Assembly (NCBI GenBank): GCA_023663135.1
Contig: JAMPIE010000008.1
Span: 37,593-101,592 of the forward strand
DNA: 64,000 nt
Source of the DNA: Alloprevotella sp.
GTDB taxonomy: Bacteria > Bacteroidota > Bacteroidia > Bacteroidales > Muribaculaceae
Direction of reading: 5' to 3'
In this document: piece by piece, positions 10,152 to 19,480 of the stretch
Position numbering within the stretch: position 1 is the first letter of the stretch
Layout: the number at the start of each line of letters is the position of its first letter
The notes under the pieces: model-generated
The model's input: only the letters and a program-made list of their open reading frames with translations
Database searches by the model: none
Told to the model about the DNA's origin: nothing
Translations under genes and position numbers: made by a program

Positions 10152-11246
10152 ATGCCTATGAAATTTCTTATAAGCGGAGGAGGCACCGGAGGCCACATCT
10201 TCCCCGCCGTGGCCATAGCCGACGAGATACGCCGCCGCCGGCCCGATGCCGAGATACTCTTCGTCGGCGCCCTGGGGCGCATGGAGATGGAGCGCGTCCC
10301 GGCTGCCGGCTATAAGATTGAGGGGCTTCCCGTTGCCGGCCTTGACCGCCGCCGCCCATGGCGCAACTTTGGAGTGCTGTGGAAGCTGTGGAAGTCGCTG
10401 CGCCGCGCCCGTCAGATAGTCAAAGAGTTTGCCCCCGATGCCGCCATAGGCGTGGGAGGCTATGCCTCCGCTCCGGTGTTGTGGGCTGCCCAGCGACGCG
10501 GCATCCCCACTCTGATACAGGAGCAAAACTCCTATGCCGGAGTGGCCAACAAGATTTTGGGCAAGAGAGCACGAGCCATCTGCGTGGCCTACGACGGGAT
10601 GGAGCGTTTTTTCCCGGCAGAGAGTATAGTCACCACCGGCAATCCACTGCGCCCCGCCCTGGCAGAGTGTACCCTCTCGCGCATCGAGGCCAAGAAAGAG
10701 CTTGGCTTCAACGCCAGCCGACCCTTAGTGGTGGCCTTAGGGGGAAGCCTCGGTGCGCGCACCATCAACGAAGCCATCGCCGCCTCACTCCCTGTCTTGG
10801 AACAACACCGAGCCTCGCTCCTGTGGCAGACAGGCAAGCTGTATATCGACCGGTGTGCCCCCCTGGCCGAAGGGCATCAAGAGTATAGAGCCACACCCTT
10901 CGTTGACAACATGGGGGCGGTCTATCGCGCCGCCGACCTCATAGTGGCCCGCGCCGGAGCCGGCACCATCTCAGAGATAGAGCTCATGGGATGCCCCTCC
11001 ATACTCATCCCCTCCCCCAACGTGGCCGAAGACCATCAGCGCCACAACGCCGAGGCACTTTCCCGGCGCCAAGCCGCCGTGATGATTCTCGACGCCGACG
11101 CCACAGCCCTCCTCCCCCAGACCATCTCCACCCTACTTGACAAACCCGAGTGCCTCGTCCTCTTGGGCAAAAACGCCGCCGCCATGGCCCTCCCCGGAGC
11201 CGCCGCCAAGATTGTCGACCGGCTCTTCCAAATCATCCAGAAATGA
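10152..11246 (+). CDS. murG: UDP-GlcNAc:undecaprenyl-PP-MurNAc-pentapeptide GlcNAc transferase MurG
   Basis: This 364-residue GT-B enzyme makes lipid II from lipid I at the inner face of the membrane. The glycine-rich loop SGGGTGGHIFP is at 8-18. The donor-binding block RAGAGTISEIE and the IPSPNVAEDHQRHNA segment lie in the C-terminal domain. A second in-frame ATG at 10158 could be the real start. The stop overlaps the murC start (ATGA), so translation of the pair is probably coupled. Confidence 0.97.
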   Translation: MPMKFLISGGGTGGHIFPAVAIADEIRRRRPDAEILFVGALGRMEMERVPAAGYKIEGLPVAGLDRRRPWRNFGVLWKLWKSLRRARQIVKEFAPDAAIGVGGYASAPVLWAAQRRGIPTLIQEQNSYAGVANKILGKRARAICVAYDGMERFFPAESIVTTGNPLRPALAECTLSRIEAKKELGFNASRPLVVALGGSLGARTINEAIAASLPVLEQHRASLLWQTGKLYIDRCAPLAEGHQEYRATPFVDNMGAVYRAADLIVARAGAGTISEIELMGCPSILIPSPNVAEDHQRHNAEALSRRQAAVMILDADATALLPQTISTLLDKPECLVLLGKNAAAMALPGAAAKIVDRLFQIIQK

Positions 11247-12628
11247 ACCACCACTTTCCAAAAAACATATATTTCGTAGGAGCCGGCGGCATAGGCATGG
11301 CCGCCCTCGAGCGCTTCTTCCTCAGCCGCGGATGCCAAGTGGCCGGCTATGACCGCACCCCCACCGAGCTCACCTCTGCCCTCATCAGCGAGGGAGTGGA
11401 GATGACCTTTGACGACGACCCCGAGCTCATCCCCCGACAGATGCGCACGCCCGACGACACCCTGGTGGTCTACACCCCCGCCATCCCCCCCTCCCATCGC
11501 GGCCTGAAATGGTTTCGCGACAAAGGGTTTCGAGTGGTGAAGCGCGCCGAAGTGCTCGGCATAGCCACCGCCGACGAAAAAGCCATATGCTTCTCCGGCA
11601 CTCACGGCAAGACCACCACCTCATCCATGGCAGCCCATATGCTCCACTCCGGCCCCTATGGATGCAACGCCTTCCTCGGTGGAGTGCTCCGCAACTACTC
11701 CACCAACTTCCTCCTCTCCCCTACGAGCCCATATGCCGTCGTAGAGGCCGACGAATATGACCGGTCCTTTTACCATCTGCGCCCCTATGTGGCCGTAGTG
11801 ACCGCCACCGACCCCGACCACCTCGACATCTACGGCACCGAAGAGGCCTATCTTGAAGCCTTTGCCCACTTCACCGAGCTCATCCGCCCCGGAGGCGCCC
11901 TGCTGCTCCACACCGGCCTGAAGCTCCGTCCGCGTCCGGGCAAGGATGTCAGAGTGATGACCTACTCGCCCGCCGAGGGCGACTTCCACGCCGAAAACAT
12001 ACGCCACGCCGAAGGCACCATCACCTTCGACCTCGTGACCCCCTCAGGCCTGCTGCGCGACATCACCCCCGGAGTGCCCGTCGAAATCAACATAGACAAT
12101 GCCATAGCCGCCCTCGGCGCCCTCTGGCTCGCCGGATGCCTTGAGCCCGACAGCGCGCGCGCCGCAATGGCCTCATTCATGGGGCCCAAGCGCCGCTTTG
12201 AATTCCACCTGCGCCAGGATGGCCGCGCCATCATCGACGACTATGCCCACCATCCCGACGAGCTCGCCGCCTCCATCTCCTCCGTCAAGGCCCTCTATCC
12301 CGGCAAGAAACTCACCGTGGCTTTCCAGCCCCACCTCTTCAGCCGGACGCGCGACTTTGCCCCCGCCTTTGCCCGCGCTCTGAGCGCCGCCGACGAAGTG
12401 ATCCTTCTCCCCATCTACCCCGCCCGCGAAGAGCCCATCGAGGGTGTGACATCACAAATAATCCTAGACAAAGTCACTTCCCCCTCCAAAATATTGCTCG
12501 CCGACAAAAAAGATTTGCCCGAAGAGATAAAAAAGCGTAACTTTGAAATCCTTCTGACAGCCGGAGCCGGCGACATTGTGGACCTGCTCCCCCGCATCAC
12601 CGCCGATGCCCTCGGCAATAATGCCTGA
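11243..12628 (+). CDS. murC: UDP-MurNAc:L-alanine ligase MurC
   Basis: MurC adds the first stem-peptide residue, L-Ala, to UDP-MurNAc. The protein has 461 residues. The start at 11243 overlaps the murG stop by 4 bases and places FVGAGGIGMAA near the N-terminus as the family requires. An open frame continues 93 bases upstream inside murG but gives unrelated sequence. The ATP loop is GTHGKTTT (119-126, K123), followed by EADEYDRSF and DDYAHHPDE, both MurC signatures. Confidence 0.96.
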   Translation: MNHHFPKNIYFVGAGGIGMAALERFFLSRGCQVAGYDRTPTELTSALISEGVEMTFDDDPELIPRQMRTPDDTLVVYTPAIPPSHRGLKWFRDKGFRVVKRAEVLGIATADEKAICFSGTHGKTTTSSMAAHMLHSGPYGCNAFLGGVLRNYSTNFLLSPTSPYAVVEADEYDRSFYHLRPYVAVVTATDPDHLDIYGTEEAYLEAFAHFTELIRPGGALLLHTGLKLRPRPGKDVRVMTYSPAEGDFHAENIRHAEGTITFDLVTPSGLLRDITPGVPVEINIDNAIAALGALWLAGCLEPDSARAAMASFMGPKRRFEFHLRQDGRAIIDDYAHHPDELAASISSVKALYPGKKLTVAFQPHLFSRTRDFAPAFARALSAADEVILLPIYPAREEPIEGVTSQIILDKVTSPSKILLADKKDLPEEIKKRNFEILLTAGAGDIVDLLPRITADALGNNA

Positions 12629-13499
12629 CCCACCGATGATGAAACGACTGCTCATGCCCCTCGCCGCCCTGGCCATGACACTCTACCTGATTGTGGCCCT
12701 GAGCTTCACCTATCGCAACGCCGCCGAGCGCCGCTGCGAGGGGCTGCATATAGTGGTGCGCGACAGCGCCACCCACCCCTTTGTCACCGCCGGCGAGCTC
12801 GCGCGCGAGCTCGGCTCGCTCCCCGCCCGCCTCTCCGATATGCGCTTAGCCCAGGTAAACACCGACTCCATCGAGAGCCTCTTTGAATCCATCGACAAGA
12901 TAGAGAGCGTAAAGGTGGTGACCCTCACCGACGGCCACATCCTGGTCGACGTAGAGCCTATGAAGCCGGTGGCCCGAGTGTTTCCCGACAAGGGGCGCTC
13001 CTTCTACATCAACCGGGCCGGCAAGACCATCGCCGCCTCGGCCCGCTACCACATGGATGTGCCCGTGATAAGAGGCACCTTCCGCGACACCACCTTCACC
13101 CCCTCCCACCTCCTCCCCCTGATTGACTATCTCGAGGCCTACCCCTCATGGGGCGCCTTGGTGTCGTCAATCAAAGCCGACTCACCCTCCGACATAATCC
13201 TCATCCCCGTCATACGCGGCCATGTGGTGAACCTCGGCGACCTCAGCGCCCTCGACTCCAAATTCTCGCGCCTCTCCACCTTCTACAAAGAGGTTATGCC
13301 CAATAAAGGATGGGACGCCTACGACACCATCTCCCTCAAATGGGCTGGCCAGGCCGTGGCCACACGCCGCATCAAACATCTCCCCACACCCCCCTCCGTG
13401 GAGGATGTGGAAGAAGAGGTTGACACCAACACCATGATCGGCGTAGACTCAGTCCGCATGGCCCCCACAAAGTTTGACAAAGCCATAAAGAACAGATAA
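12621..13499 (+). CDS. ftsQ: Cell division protein FtsQ
   Basis: This bitopic protein of about 292 residues has a short cytoplasmic N-terminus, one membrane span (about 9-28 from the chosen start) and a periplasmic domain beginning with a POTRA-like segment (LHIVVRDSATHPFVT). It links FtsB/FtsL to the divisome. Similarity is weak in this family; the position between murC and ftsA supports the call. The start at 12621 overlaps the end of murC by 8 bases. ATG 12636 is an equally plausible start. Confidence 0.85.
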   Translation: MPDPPMMKRLLMPLAALAMTLYLIVALSFTYRNAAERRCEGLHIVVRDSATHPFVTAGELARELGSLPARLSDMRLAQVNTDSIESLFESIDKIESVKVVTLTDGHILVDVEPMKPVARVFPDKGRSFYINRAGKTIAASARYHMDVPVIRGTFRDTTFTPSHLLPLIDYLEAYPSWGALVSSIKADSPSDIILIPVIRGHVVNLGDLSALDSKFSRLSTFYKEVMPNKGWDAYDTISLKWAGQAVATRRIKHLPTPPSVEDVEEEVDTNTMIGVDSVRMAPTKFDKAIKNR

Positions 13500-13531
13500 C
13501 CCCCACCCCCACCACTCAACCATAACACAGG

Positions 13532-14887
13532 ATGACCCAGCAATCCGACCCCATCAGCATAATAGCCCTTGAAATAGGCAGCTCAAAGATACGAGTGGCC
13601 CTTGGCCACATAGCCACCGGCACGCCCCTCTCGGTAGTGGCCGTAGAGGAGGAGCCCCTCCCGGCCGACACAGTGCGTTACGGCGTGGTCCGCAACGTGG
13701 AGAAAGTGGCCGGAGCCATTGACCGCCTCCTCTCACGTCTCGACAGCCGCACCGCCCCCCGCCATCCCGTGGCCCTCTACGTGGCCATCGGAGGGCGCTC
13801 ACTGAGCTCCTCGGAGCGATGTGTGGAGCGTCAGCTCCCCGAAGAGATGGAGATCACCCGGCGCCTCATCGGCGAGCTCGAGCTCGAGGCCCGCTCGATA
13901 GGTCCTGCCGCCCTCCCGGGGGTCGACGATGTCATTGAGACACTCCCGCGCTCCTTCACCATCGACGGATTGACCACCTCCCAGCCCGAGGGGGAAGTGG
14001 GGCGCGAGGTCACGGCTTGTTTCGTGATGCTCTCGGCCCAGGAGAAGCTGCGCAAAAACATAGAGCGCGTAGTGGTGGAGAAGCTGGGCCTCTCCATAGC
14101 CGGCTACATCACCCGTCCACTGGCTATAGCCGACTTTGTCATGAGCCCCGAGGAGAAGCGCCTCGGAGCCATGTTCCTCGACTTCGGCGCCGAGACCACC
14201 ACAGTGGCCTTCTACAAGGGGGGCAACCTGCAATTCCTCTCCACCCTCCCCATAGGCTCGCGCCTGATCACACGCGACATCATGTCGCTCCACTACCTCG
14301 AGGAGCAGGCCGAGAGCCTCAAACGCAATGGAGGCCACTGCGCCCCCAAGGCGAGCGAGCCCATCATCGTGGGCGGAGTGGACTTCAAAGACATCAACAA
14401 CTATGTGGCTGCCCGCGCCTCCGAGATCATAGCCAACATACGCGCCCAGATCACACAGGCCGGCTTATCCGCCTCAGACCTCCCCGCCGGCATCATCATA
14501 GTGGGCGGCGGCGCCAAGCTCCACGGCTTCAACGAGCGCATGGCCGAAGAGACCAAGATGAAGGTGCGCGCCGGCATCCCCGCCTCGACAGTGCGCATCC
14601 TCGACTCCTCCATAGCCCCCGGCGAGCGCATGGATGTCATAGCCTGCCTGACCAAGGCCGCCGAGGCCCCGACGGAGTGTCTCTCCCCCGCCCCGCAGCC
14701 GGTAGAGGATGAGGTGGAAGAGGAGGTGATTGAAGAGCCCAAGGCCGCCCCACAGAAGGAGAAGAAAAAGAAGCCCGCAAGCCCCAAGCCCTCTTTCTGG
14801 GACAAAGCCAAGAAACATATCACCGACCTCATGGCCGGCAACGAGGGTGAAGACTACTTTGACGACGAATATCGCGACGACGAGTAA
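13532..14887 (+). CDS. ftsA: Cell division protein FtsA
   Basis: This 451-residue actin-like ATPase tethers FtsZ to the membrane. The phosphate-1 motif ALEIGSSKIRVALG is near the N-terminus, with DFGAETT and IIVGGGAKL as the second phosphate and adenosine blocks. An acidic and basic linker (VEEEVIEEPKAAPQKEKKKK) leads to the C-terminal amphipathic membrane-targeting helix PSFWDKAKKHITDLM. It lies 60 bases before ftsZ. Confidence 0.96.
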   Translation: MTQQSDPISIIALEIGSSKIRVALGHIATGTPLSVVAVEEEPLPADTVRYGVVRNVEKVAGAIDRLLSRLDSRTAPRHPVALYVAIGGRSLSSSERCVERQLPEEMEITRRLIGELELEARSIGPAALPGVDDVIETLPRSFTIDGLTTSQPEGEVGREVTACFVMLSAQEKLRKNIERVVVEKLGLSIAGYITRPLAIADFVMSPEEKRLGAMFLDFGAETTTVAFYKGGNLQFLSTLPIGSRLITRDIMSLHYLEEQAESLKRNGGHCAPKASEPIIVGGVDFKDINNYVAARASEIIANIRAQITQAGLSASDLPAGIIIVGGGAKLHGFNERMAEETKMKVRAGIPASTVRILDSSIAPGERMDVIACLTKAAEAPTECLSPAPQPVEDEVEEEVIEEPKAAPQKEKKKKPASPKPSFWDKAKKHITDLMAGNEGEDYFDDEYRDDE

Positions 14888-14947
14888 TCTCCTCCCCCAC
14901 ACATATTTACTTAAACACGAAAACACCCTAATCCCAAGCTCATCCTA

Positions 14948-16279
14948 ATGGACGAAGATAAGGACCTCAACATAACCGGCCTCACAGAGCAGTTTGCCCA
15001 CGATGAGGCCAACGATGCCCGCCACCACACCATCATCAAAGTGATAGGAGTGGGGGGCGGCGGCAACAACGCCGTCAACCACATGTATCTCCAAGACATC
15101 AAGAATGTATCGTTCGTGGTGTGTAACACCGACCGCCAGGCCCTGCGCAACTCGCCCGTGCCGGTCAAGGTGCAGATAGGCGACGGCCTCGGCGCCGGCA
15201 ACAAGCCCGAGAAAGCGCGCAAGGCCGCCGAAGATGACATCGACAAGATACGCGACATCTTCGACGACGAGACCAAGATGGTGTTTGTCACCGCCGGCAT
15301 GGGCGGAGGCACCGGCACCGGCGCCGCCCCCATCGTGGCCCGCGAGGCCAAGGAGCGCGGCATCCTCACAGTGGGCATCGTCACCATCCCCTTCCTCTTT
15401 GAGGGCGACCGCAAGATACTCAAAGCCCTCGACGGCGTCGACGAGATGGCCAAGGTGGTTGACGCCCTCATGGTGATCAACAATGAACGCCTGACCGAAA
15501 TCTATGGCGACCTCGACTTCATGAACGCCTTTGGCAAAGCCGATGACACCCTCTCCACCGCCGCATCGTCCATATCAGAGCTCATCACCAACGACGGCTA
15601 CATGAACCTCGACTTTGAGGATGTGGACACCACCCTGCGTAACGGCGGAGCGGCAATTATCTCAAGCGGTTATGGCGAGGGCGAGGGGCGCGTCACCGCT
15701 GCCATCAAAGATGCCCTCAACTCCCCCCTGCTCAAAAATCGCGACATCCTCTCCTCCAAGAGCCTCCTCTTCAACATCTACTACTCGCGCAATGCCCAGC
15801 AGACCTTCAAGATGAGCGAAGCTCAGGAGATCACCGAGTTTGTCACCAGCATCAACCCCGACGTGGATGTAATCTGGGGCGTGGCCTTCGACGACTCGCT
15901 CGGCGAGAAGGTGCGCATCACCATCCTCGCCGCCGGCTTTGAAGTGACCATCCGCAGCGAAGAGGGGGAGGAGACCGGCCGCAAAGTGCCACCCAAGTGG
16001 CGGCCCGACAAGCCCGAGCCGGCCGAAAAGCCCAAGCAGCCCCGCACCGCCATCGACATCATCTCAGAGCAATATGGCAGCGACAAGGTGGCATCAGTGA
16101 GATACAACTACATCACCCTCACCCCCGAGCAGATGCTCGACGACGCCGCCCTTGAAGTCTTTGAGTCAAAGCCCACCTTCACCCGCGACCGCAAGCGCAC
16201 CGAGCTCCCCTCCTCGCGCCCTGCCGCGACCCCCGAGCCCGAGGCACCCGCCAGCGCCGGCACCGAGATAGTGTTCTGA
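14948..16279 (+). CDS. ftsZ: Cell division GTPase FtsZ
   Basis: This tubulin-like GTPase of 443 residues forms the Z-ring. The nucleotide-binding G34-V-G-G-G-G-N-N41 and the tubulin signature GGGTGTGAAP (119-128) are intact. A basic and proline-rich linker (about 345-415) precedes a short C-terminal tail ending TEIVF. It is the last gene of the dcw cluster. No terminator was seen between it and the next gene, which starts 38 bases later. Confidence 0.98.
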   Translation: MDEDKDLNITGLTEQFAHDEANDARHHTIIKVIGVGGGGNNAVNHMYLQDIKNVSFVVCNTDRQALRNSPVPVKVQIGDGLGAGNKPEKARKAAEDDIDKIRDIFDDETKMVFVTAGMGGGTGTGAAPIVAREAKERGILTVGIVTIPFLFEGDRKILKALDGVDEMAKVVDALMVINNERLTEIYGDLDFMNAFGKADDTLSTAASSISELITNDGYMNLDFEDVDTTLRNGGAAIISSGYGEGEGRVTAAIKDALNSPLLKNRDILSSKSLLFNIYYSRNAQQTFKMSEAQEITEFVTSINPDVDVIWGVAFDDSLGEKVRITILAAGFEVTIRSEEGEETGRKVPPKWRPDKPEPAEKPKQPRTAIDIISEQYGSDKVASVRYNYITLTPEQMLDDAALEVFESKPTFTRDRKRTELPSSRPAATPEPEAPASAGTEIVF

Positions 16280-16317
16280 CCCCCTCCACCCATACCCTCA
16301 CCCCCCCGATTCAACAT

Positions 16318-16926
16318 ATGCCACAGACATCCATCAAAGAATCGATGGCCGATATACTGGCCGCCGAGGCTGCTGCCGTGGCCGCCATCCCTTATAGCGA
16401 AGACTATGACCGCGCCATCGACATCATCATAGAGCAGGTCCACCGCCGCGGCGGCAAGCTCGTCACCTCAGGCATGGGCAAGGCCGGCCAGATTGCCATG
16501 AACATAGCCACCACCTTCTCCTCAACAGGCACACCCGCCGTGAACCTCCACCCCTCCGAAGCGCAGCATGGCGACTTGGGCATCCTCCAGCCCAACGACG
16601 TTATGCTCCTCATATCCAATAGCGGCAAGACGGCCGAAATTGTCGACCTCGTCACTCTCGCACGAAACCTTTACCCCTCCCTGCGCATTATAGTAATAAC
16701 AGGCAACCCCACCGGTCCCTTGGCTCTAACAGCCGATGCCGTCCTGGCCACAGCCCCGGCCCCCGAGGTGTGTCCCTTAGGCCTCACCCCCACCACCTCC
16801 ACCACCATGATGACCGTCATCGGCGACATCTTAGTGGTCAACGTCACCAGGCTCACCGGCTTCACCCGCGAGCAATATGCCCTCAGACACCACGGAGGCT
16901 ATCTCGGCTGCAAGGCCAGAGAATAA
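16318..16926 (+). CDS. kdsD: D-arabinose-5-phosphate isomerase, short SIS-only form (KdsD-like)
   Basis: This 202-residue protein consists of one SIS domain and should interconvert ribulose-5-phosphate and arabinose-5-phosphate, the first step to Kdo for lipopolysaccharide. Visible motifs are TSGMGKAGQIA, the phosphate loop SNSGKTAEI, HPSEAQHGDLG (the family's HPxEAxHGDLG) and the His-containing TTSTTMM region. It lacks the pair of CBS domains found in about 330-residue enzymes such as E. coli KdsD; SIS-only versions are known in Bacteroides. The PfkB-like gene next door suggests a conserved sugar-phosphate pair. Confidence 0.85.
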   Translation: MPQTSIKESMADILAAEAAAVAAIPYSEDYDRAIDIIIEQVHRRGGKLVTSGMGKAGQIAMNIATTFSSTGTPAVNLHPSEAQHGDLGILQPNDVMLLISNSGKTAEIVDLVTLARNLYPSLRIIVITGNPTGPLALTADAVLATAPAPEVCPLGLTPTTSTTMMTVIGDILVVNVTRLTGFTREQYALRHHGGYLGCKARE

Positions 16927-16996
16927 GCCCCGCCCGAGCCGCCAGGGTTGCCCATTTTGACCGACACACACACCACCTCCCATCAATTCATCCGCT

Positions 16997-17923
16997 ATGC
17001 GACGTATAATCCTCATAGGCGAATGCGCCCTCGACATCGTATTCCCCTCGACGCAAAACAATTATCCGCTCTCAACCCTCAGCAACCTCAACGCCGTCCC
17101 CGGCGGGAGGATGCTCAATGCCGCCGCCCTCCTGGGCACTCTCCACGACAATGTGAGCTATGTGGGCGAAGCCGCACGCGACCGCATAGGCGACATGATT
17201 ATCTCCTTCCTCTCGGCCAATCGCGTCGACGTATCATCCATTGACCGCTATGTCGACGGCGACACCCCCTCCAATCTCTTCTTCCCCGTCGACGACTCCC
17301 ACCCGACGGAGTCGATAATGATCTATCGTCGCTACCCCGACGAGTGTTTTGACGTCAAGTGGCCCGACGTGTCAGAAGACGACGTGGTGGTCTTCGGCTC
17401 TTACTTTGCCATCGACCCAAGAGTGCGCCCCCGACTGAAAGAGTTGCTGCAATACATCGTCGACCGCAAGGCCATGATAATCAACGTCCCCGGCTTCCTG
17501 CGCCAGCAAGAGCCGCGGATCACTCGCGTGATGCCCGAGATACTCGAGAACCTCGAGATTGCCGACATGGTGGTGACCCGCACTCAAGACCTCAAACATA
17601 TCTACGGCTCGCGCGACCCCGAGGACTGCTACAAGAAGCACATCAAATTTTATTGCCGCTCCTTTATAAACATCGACCCCGGCACACAGCAGATGACCTT
17701 CTTCCACGACGACATCTCCGTCTCCACACCCATTGCACGCCCCCCAATCTCCCTGATGTGGAACTCCGGCGCCCTGGCCGGCATCATATCCAGCATCGTG
17801 GACCTTGGCATCACCCGCGCATCCCTCAAGCAGCTCGAGACCCCCGTCCTCTCCGACATCATCACCGAGGCCAACTCCATGGCCGACCACGCCGTTGCCA
17901 AGGCAGCCATCGACCATCTATGA
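16997..17923 (+). CDS. PfkB-fold protein with lost catalytic motif (putative pseudokinase)
   Basis: This 308-residue protein has the ribokinase/PfkB fold: an N-terminal IGECALDIVF strand, the PGGRMLNAAALLG substrate-binding motif and the expected overall length. In active members the second signature is GAGD, with the Asp as catalytic base and the preceding glycines as the anion hole. Here the equivalent stretch reads MWNSGALAG (254-262), so Asp is replaced by Ser (S257) and the glycines are missing. Phosphotransfer activity is therefore doubtful. The gene lies after kdsD, and its stop overlaps the next start by 4 bases. The binding partner or ligand is unknown. Confidence 0.8.
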   Translation: MRRIILIGECALDIVFPSTQNNYPLSTLSNLNAVPGGRMLNAAALLGTLHDNVSYVGEAARDRIGDMIISFLSANRVDVSSIDRYVDGDTPSNLFFPVDDSHPTESIMIYRRYPDECFDVKWPDVSEDDVVVFGSYFAIDPRVRPRLKELLQYIVDRKAMIINVPGFLRQQEPRITRVMPEILENLEIADMVVTRTQDLKHIYGSRDPEDCYKKHIKFYCRSFINIDPGTQQMTFFHDDISVSTPIARPPISLMWNSGALAGIISSIVDLGITRASLKQLETPVLSDIITEANSMADHAVAKAAIDHL

Positions 17924-18966
17924 AGCCACGCGACACCACCGACTTTGCCGCCCGGGCCCTCAGCCCCCTCTTCATCCCATCCGATGCCCCGGCCGGGCCG
18001 CTGGCCGACATGGCTCTGGCCAACGCCCCGGCATCGCTCCTGCGCCGCGCCGCAGACACCCTCCCCTTCAACACACTCTATGACTACATCCGAGGCGGTG
18101 CACGACATATGGCAGAAGCAGGCGAGGCCCGCAACGCCATCTCCGTCATAAGCTCCTTTGACGAGCTCCTCACACGCGCCGGCGACCCCGACCGCCTCTC
18201 GCTCGACATCCACACTGCCTTGATGCAGACCCTCGCCGGCCTCCATGCCTTCATGGGAGAGACCGACGAAGCCCTCTCAGCCGCTGCCTCGGCCCTGGCC
18301 CTGCTCGCTCAGGAGCCTAAGCGCAAGGATGAGCCCTTCCTCTCCACCCTCGCCTCAATGCTCTTTGACCTGGCTCTGATCCACTCGGCCCGCGCCGAGT
18401 ATCCCCAAGCCGAGCGCTCCATGAGCAAGAGCGTCAAGCTCTTTGACCGCCTCGCCCGAGCCAATCCCGAGCGCTATGGACCCGCCCACGTCACTGCCCT
18501 CGACACTTTGGCCAAAGTGTGCAGCAAGGCCGGCGATCAAGCCGACGCCCTCCGCCGATGCCAAGAGGCCACAGCAAGCTATCTGGCCCTCACGCGCGAG
18601 GGCGCCATGGACGACGCCATTGACCGCCTGGCCACCTCACTGGCCGATCAGGGAGTGACCCTCGCCCGTATGGGGCGCCATCGCGAGGCCATCCAATATC
18701 TCTCGCGCGCCCTCAAATATCTCACTCGCATCCAGCCCGAGACCGATCTGCGTCAGCTCACCCTCTCGACAGAGCTCGGCATCTCGCTCCTCCTTCACAA
18801 ACCCACCCGCGAAAAAGGTATCCACCTGCTAAACACCATGCTCCATAAGGCCACGCGCCTCGGAGCCGACGACCTTCATCGCCGCATCGTCACCACCCTG
18901 GCCGACGCCCGGACACCCTCGCGCCTCGACATCATCGGCGTGTGGCACAAGGTCTTTCCACGCTAA
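17920..18966 (+). CDS. TPR-repeat protein
   Basis: This soluble protein of 348 residues is built of helical pairs resembling tetratricopeptide repeats; clear examples include the segments around ALIHSARAEYPQAERSMSKS and GVTLARMGRHREAIQYLSRA. No signal peptide is visible, so it is probably cytoplasmic. Its ATG overlaps the stop of the PfkB-like gene (ATGA), suggesting coupled translation. The open frame extends 561 bases upstream inside that gene but encodes only low-complexity shadow sequence. TPRs mediate protein contacts; the partner is unknown, and the PfkB-like protein is the obvious candidate. Confidence 0.75.
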   Translation: MKPRDTTDFAARALSPLFIPSDAPAGPLADMALANAPASLLRRAADTLPFNTLYDYIRGGARHMAEAGEARNAISVISSFDELLTRAGDPDRLSLDIHTALMQTLAGLHAFMGETDEALSAAASALALLAQEPKRKDEPFLSTLASMLFDLALIHSARAEYPQAERSMSKSVKLFDRLARANPERYGPAHVTALDTLAKVCSKAGDQADALRRCQEATASYLALTREGAMDDAIDRLATSLADQGVTLARMGRHREAIQYLSRALKYLTRIQPETDLRQLTLSTELGISLLLHKPTREKGIHLLNTMLHKATRLGADDLHRRIVTTLADARTPSRLDIIGVWHKVFPR

Positions 18967-18993
18967 CATCACCCAAAACAAAGCCTCCCCCCC

Positions 18994-19467
18994 GTGTCAT
19001 CATCCACCCCCACCTCACCCCTGCCCGACGTAAAAAAGGGCTCGCGCATAGTGATAGTCACCGCCGAATGGAACGGCCACATCACCTCAGAGCTCCATCG
19101 AGCCGCCCTTGAGACCCTCACGGCCAACGGCATCCTCCCCTCCGACATCACCTCCATCCCCGTCCCGGGCACGGTTGAGCTCACCTTTGCCGCCTCTCGC
19201 GCCATCCATCACCTCAAGCCCGACGCCGTGATTATCTTCGGGGCAGTGGTAAGAGGCGACACCCCCCACTTCGACTATGTCTGCAGCAGCATCACTCAGG
19301 GCATGACCCTCCTCAACGCCACCGGCAGCGTCCCGGTGATTTTCGGCGTGCTCACCGTCGACAACGAGCAGCAGGCCCTCGACCGCATCGGTGGGCCGGC
19401 CGGCCACAAAGGAGTGGAAGCGGCCGAGACAGCCCTGCGCATGATTGCCCTCGCCGACTCGCTCTGA
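18994..19467 (+). CDS. ribH: 6,7-dimethyl-8-ribityllumazine synthase
   Basis: RibH condenses 5-amino-6-ribitylaminouracil with dihydroxybutanone phosphate in riboflavin synthesis. The 157-residue length is typical. Substrate-binding W26-N27, the PGTVE loop (58-62), GAVVRGDTPHFDYV with the catalytic His H92, and the C-terminal GHKGVEAAE segment are all present. The start is GTG at 18994. It is the only riboflavin gene in the window. It lies 13 bases before the ABC permease gene. Confidence 0.96.
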   Translation: MSSSTPTSPLPDVKKGSRIVIVTAEWNGHITSELHRAALETLTANGILPSDITSIPVPGTVELTFAASRAIHHLKPDAVIIFGAVVRGDTPHFDYVCSSITQGMTLLNATGSVPVIFGVLTVDNEQQALDRIGGPAGHKGVEAAETALRMIALADSL

Positions 19468-19480
19468 AACCCTTACATAT

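Noticed and set aside
11150..11242. Upstream extension of murC inside murG
   Set aside because: The extension gives an Arg- and Pro-rich stretch unlike any MurC; the ATGA overlap start at 11243 fits the family N-terminus.
17359..17919. Upstream extension of the TPR gene through the PfkB-like gene
   Set aside because: The extra 187 residues are low-complexity Arg/His/Pro sequence in the wrong frame of a real gene.
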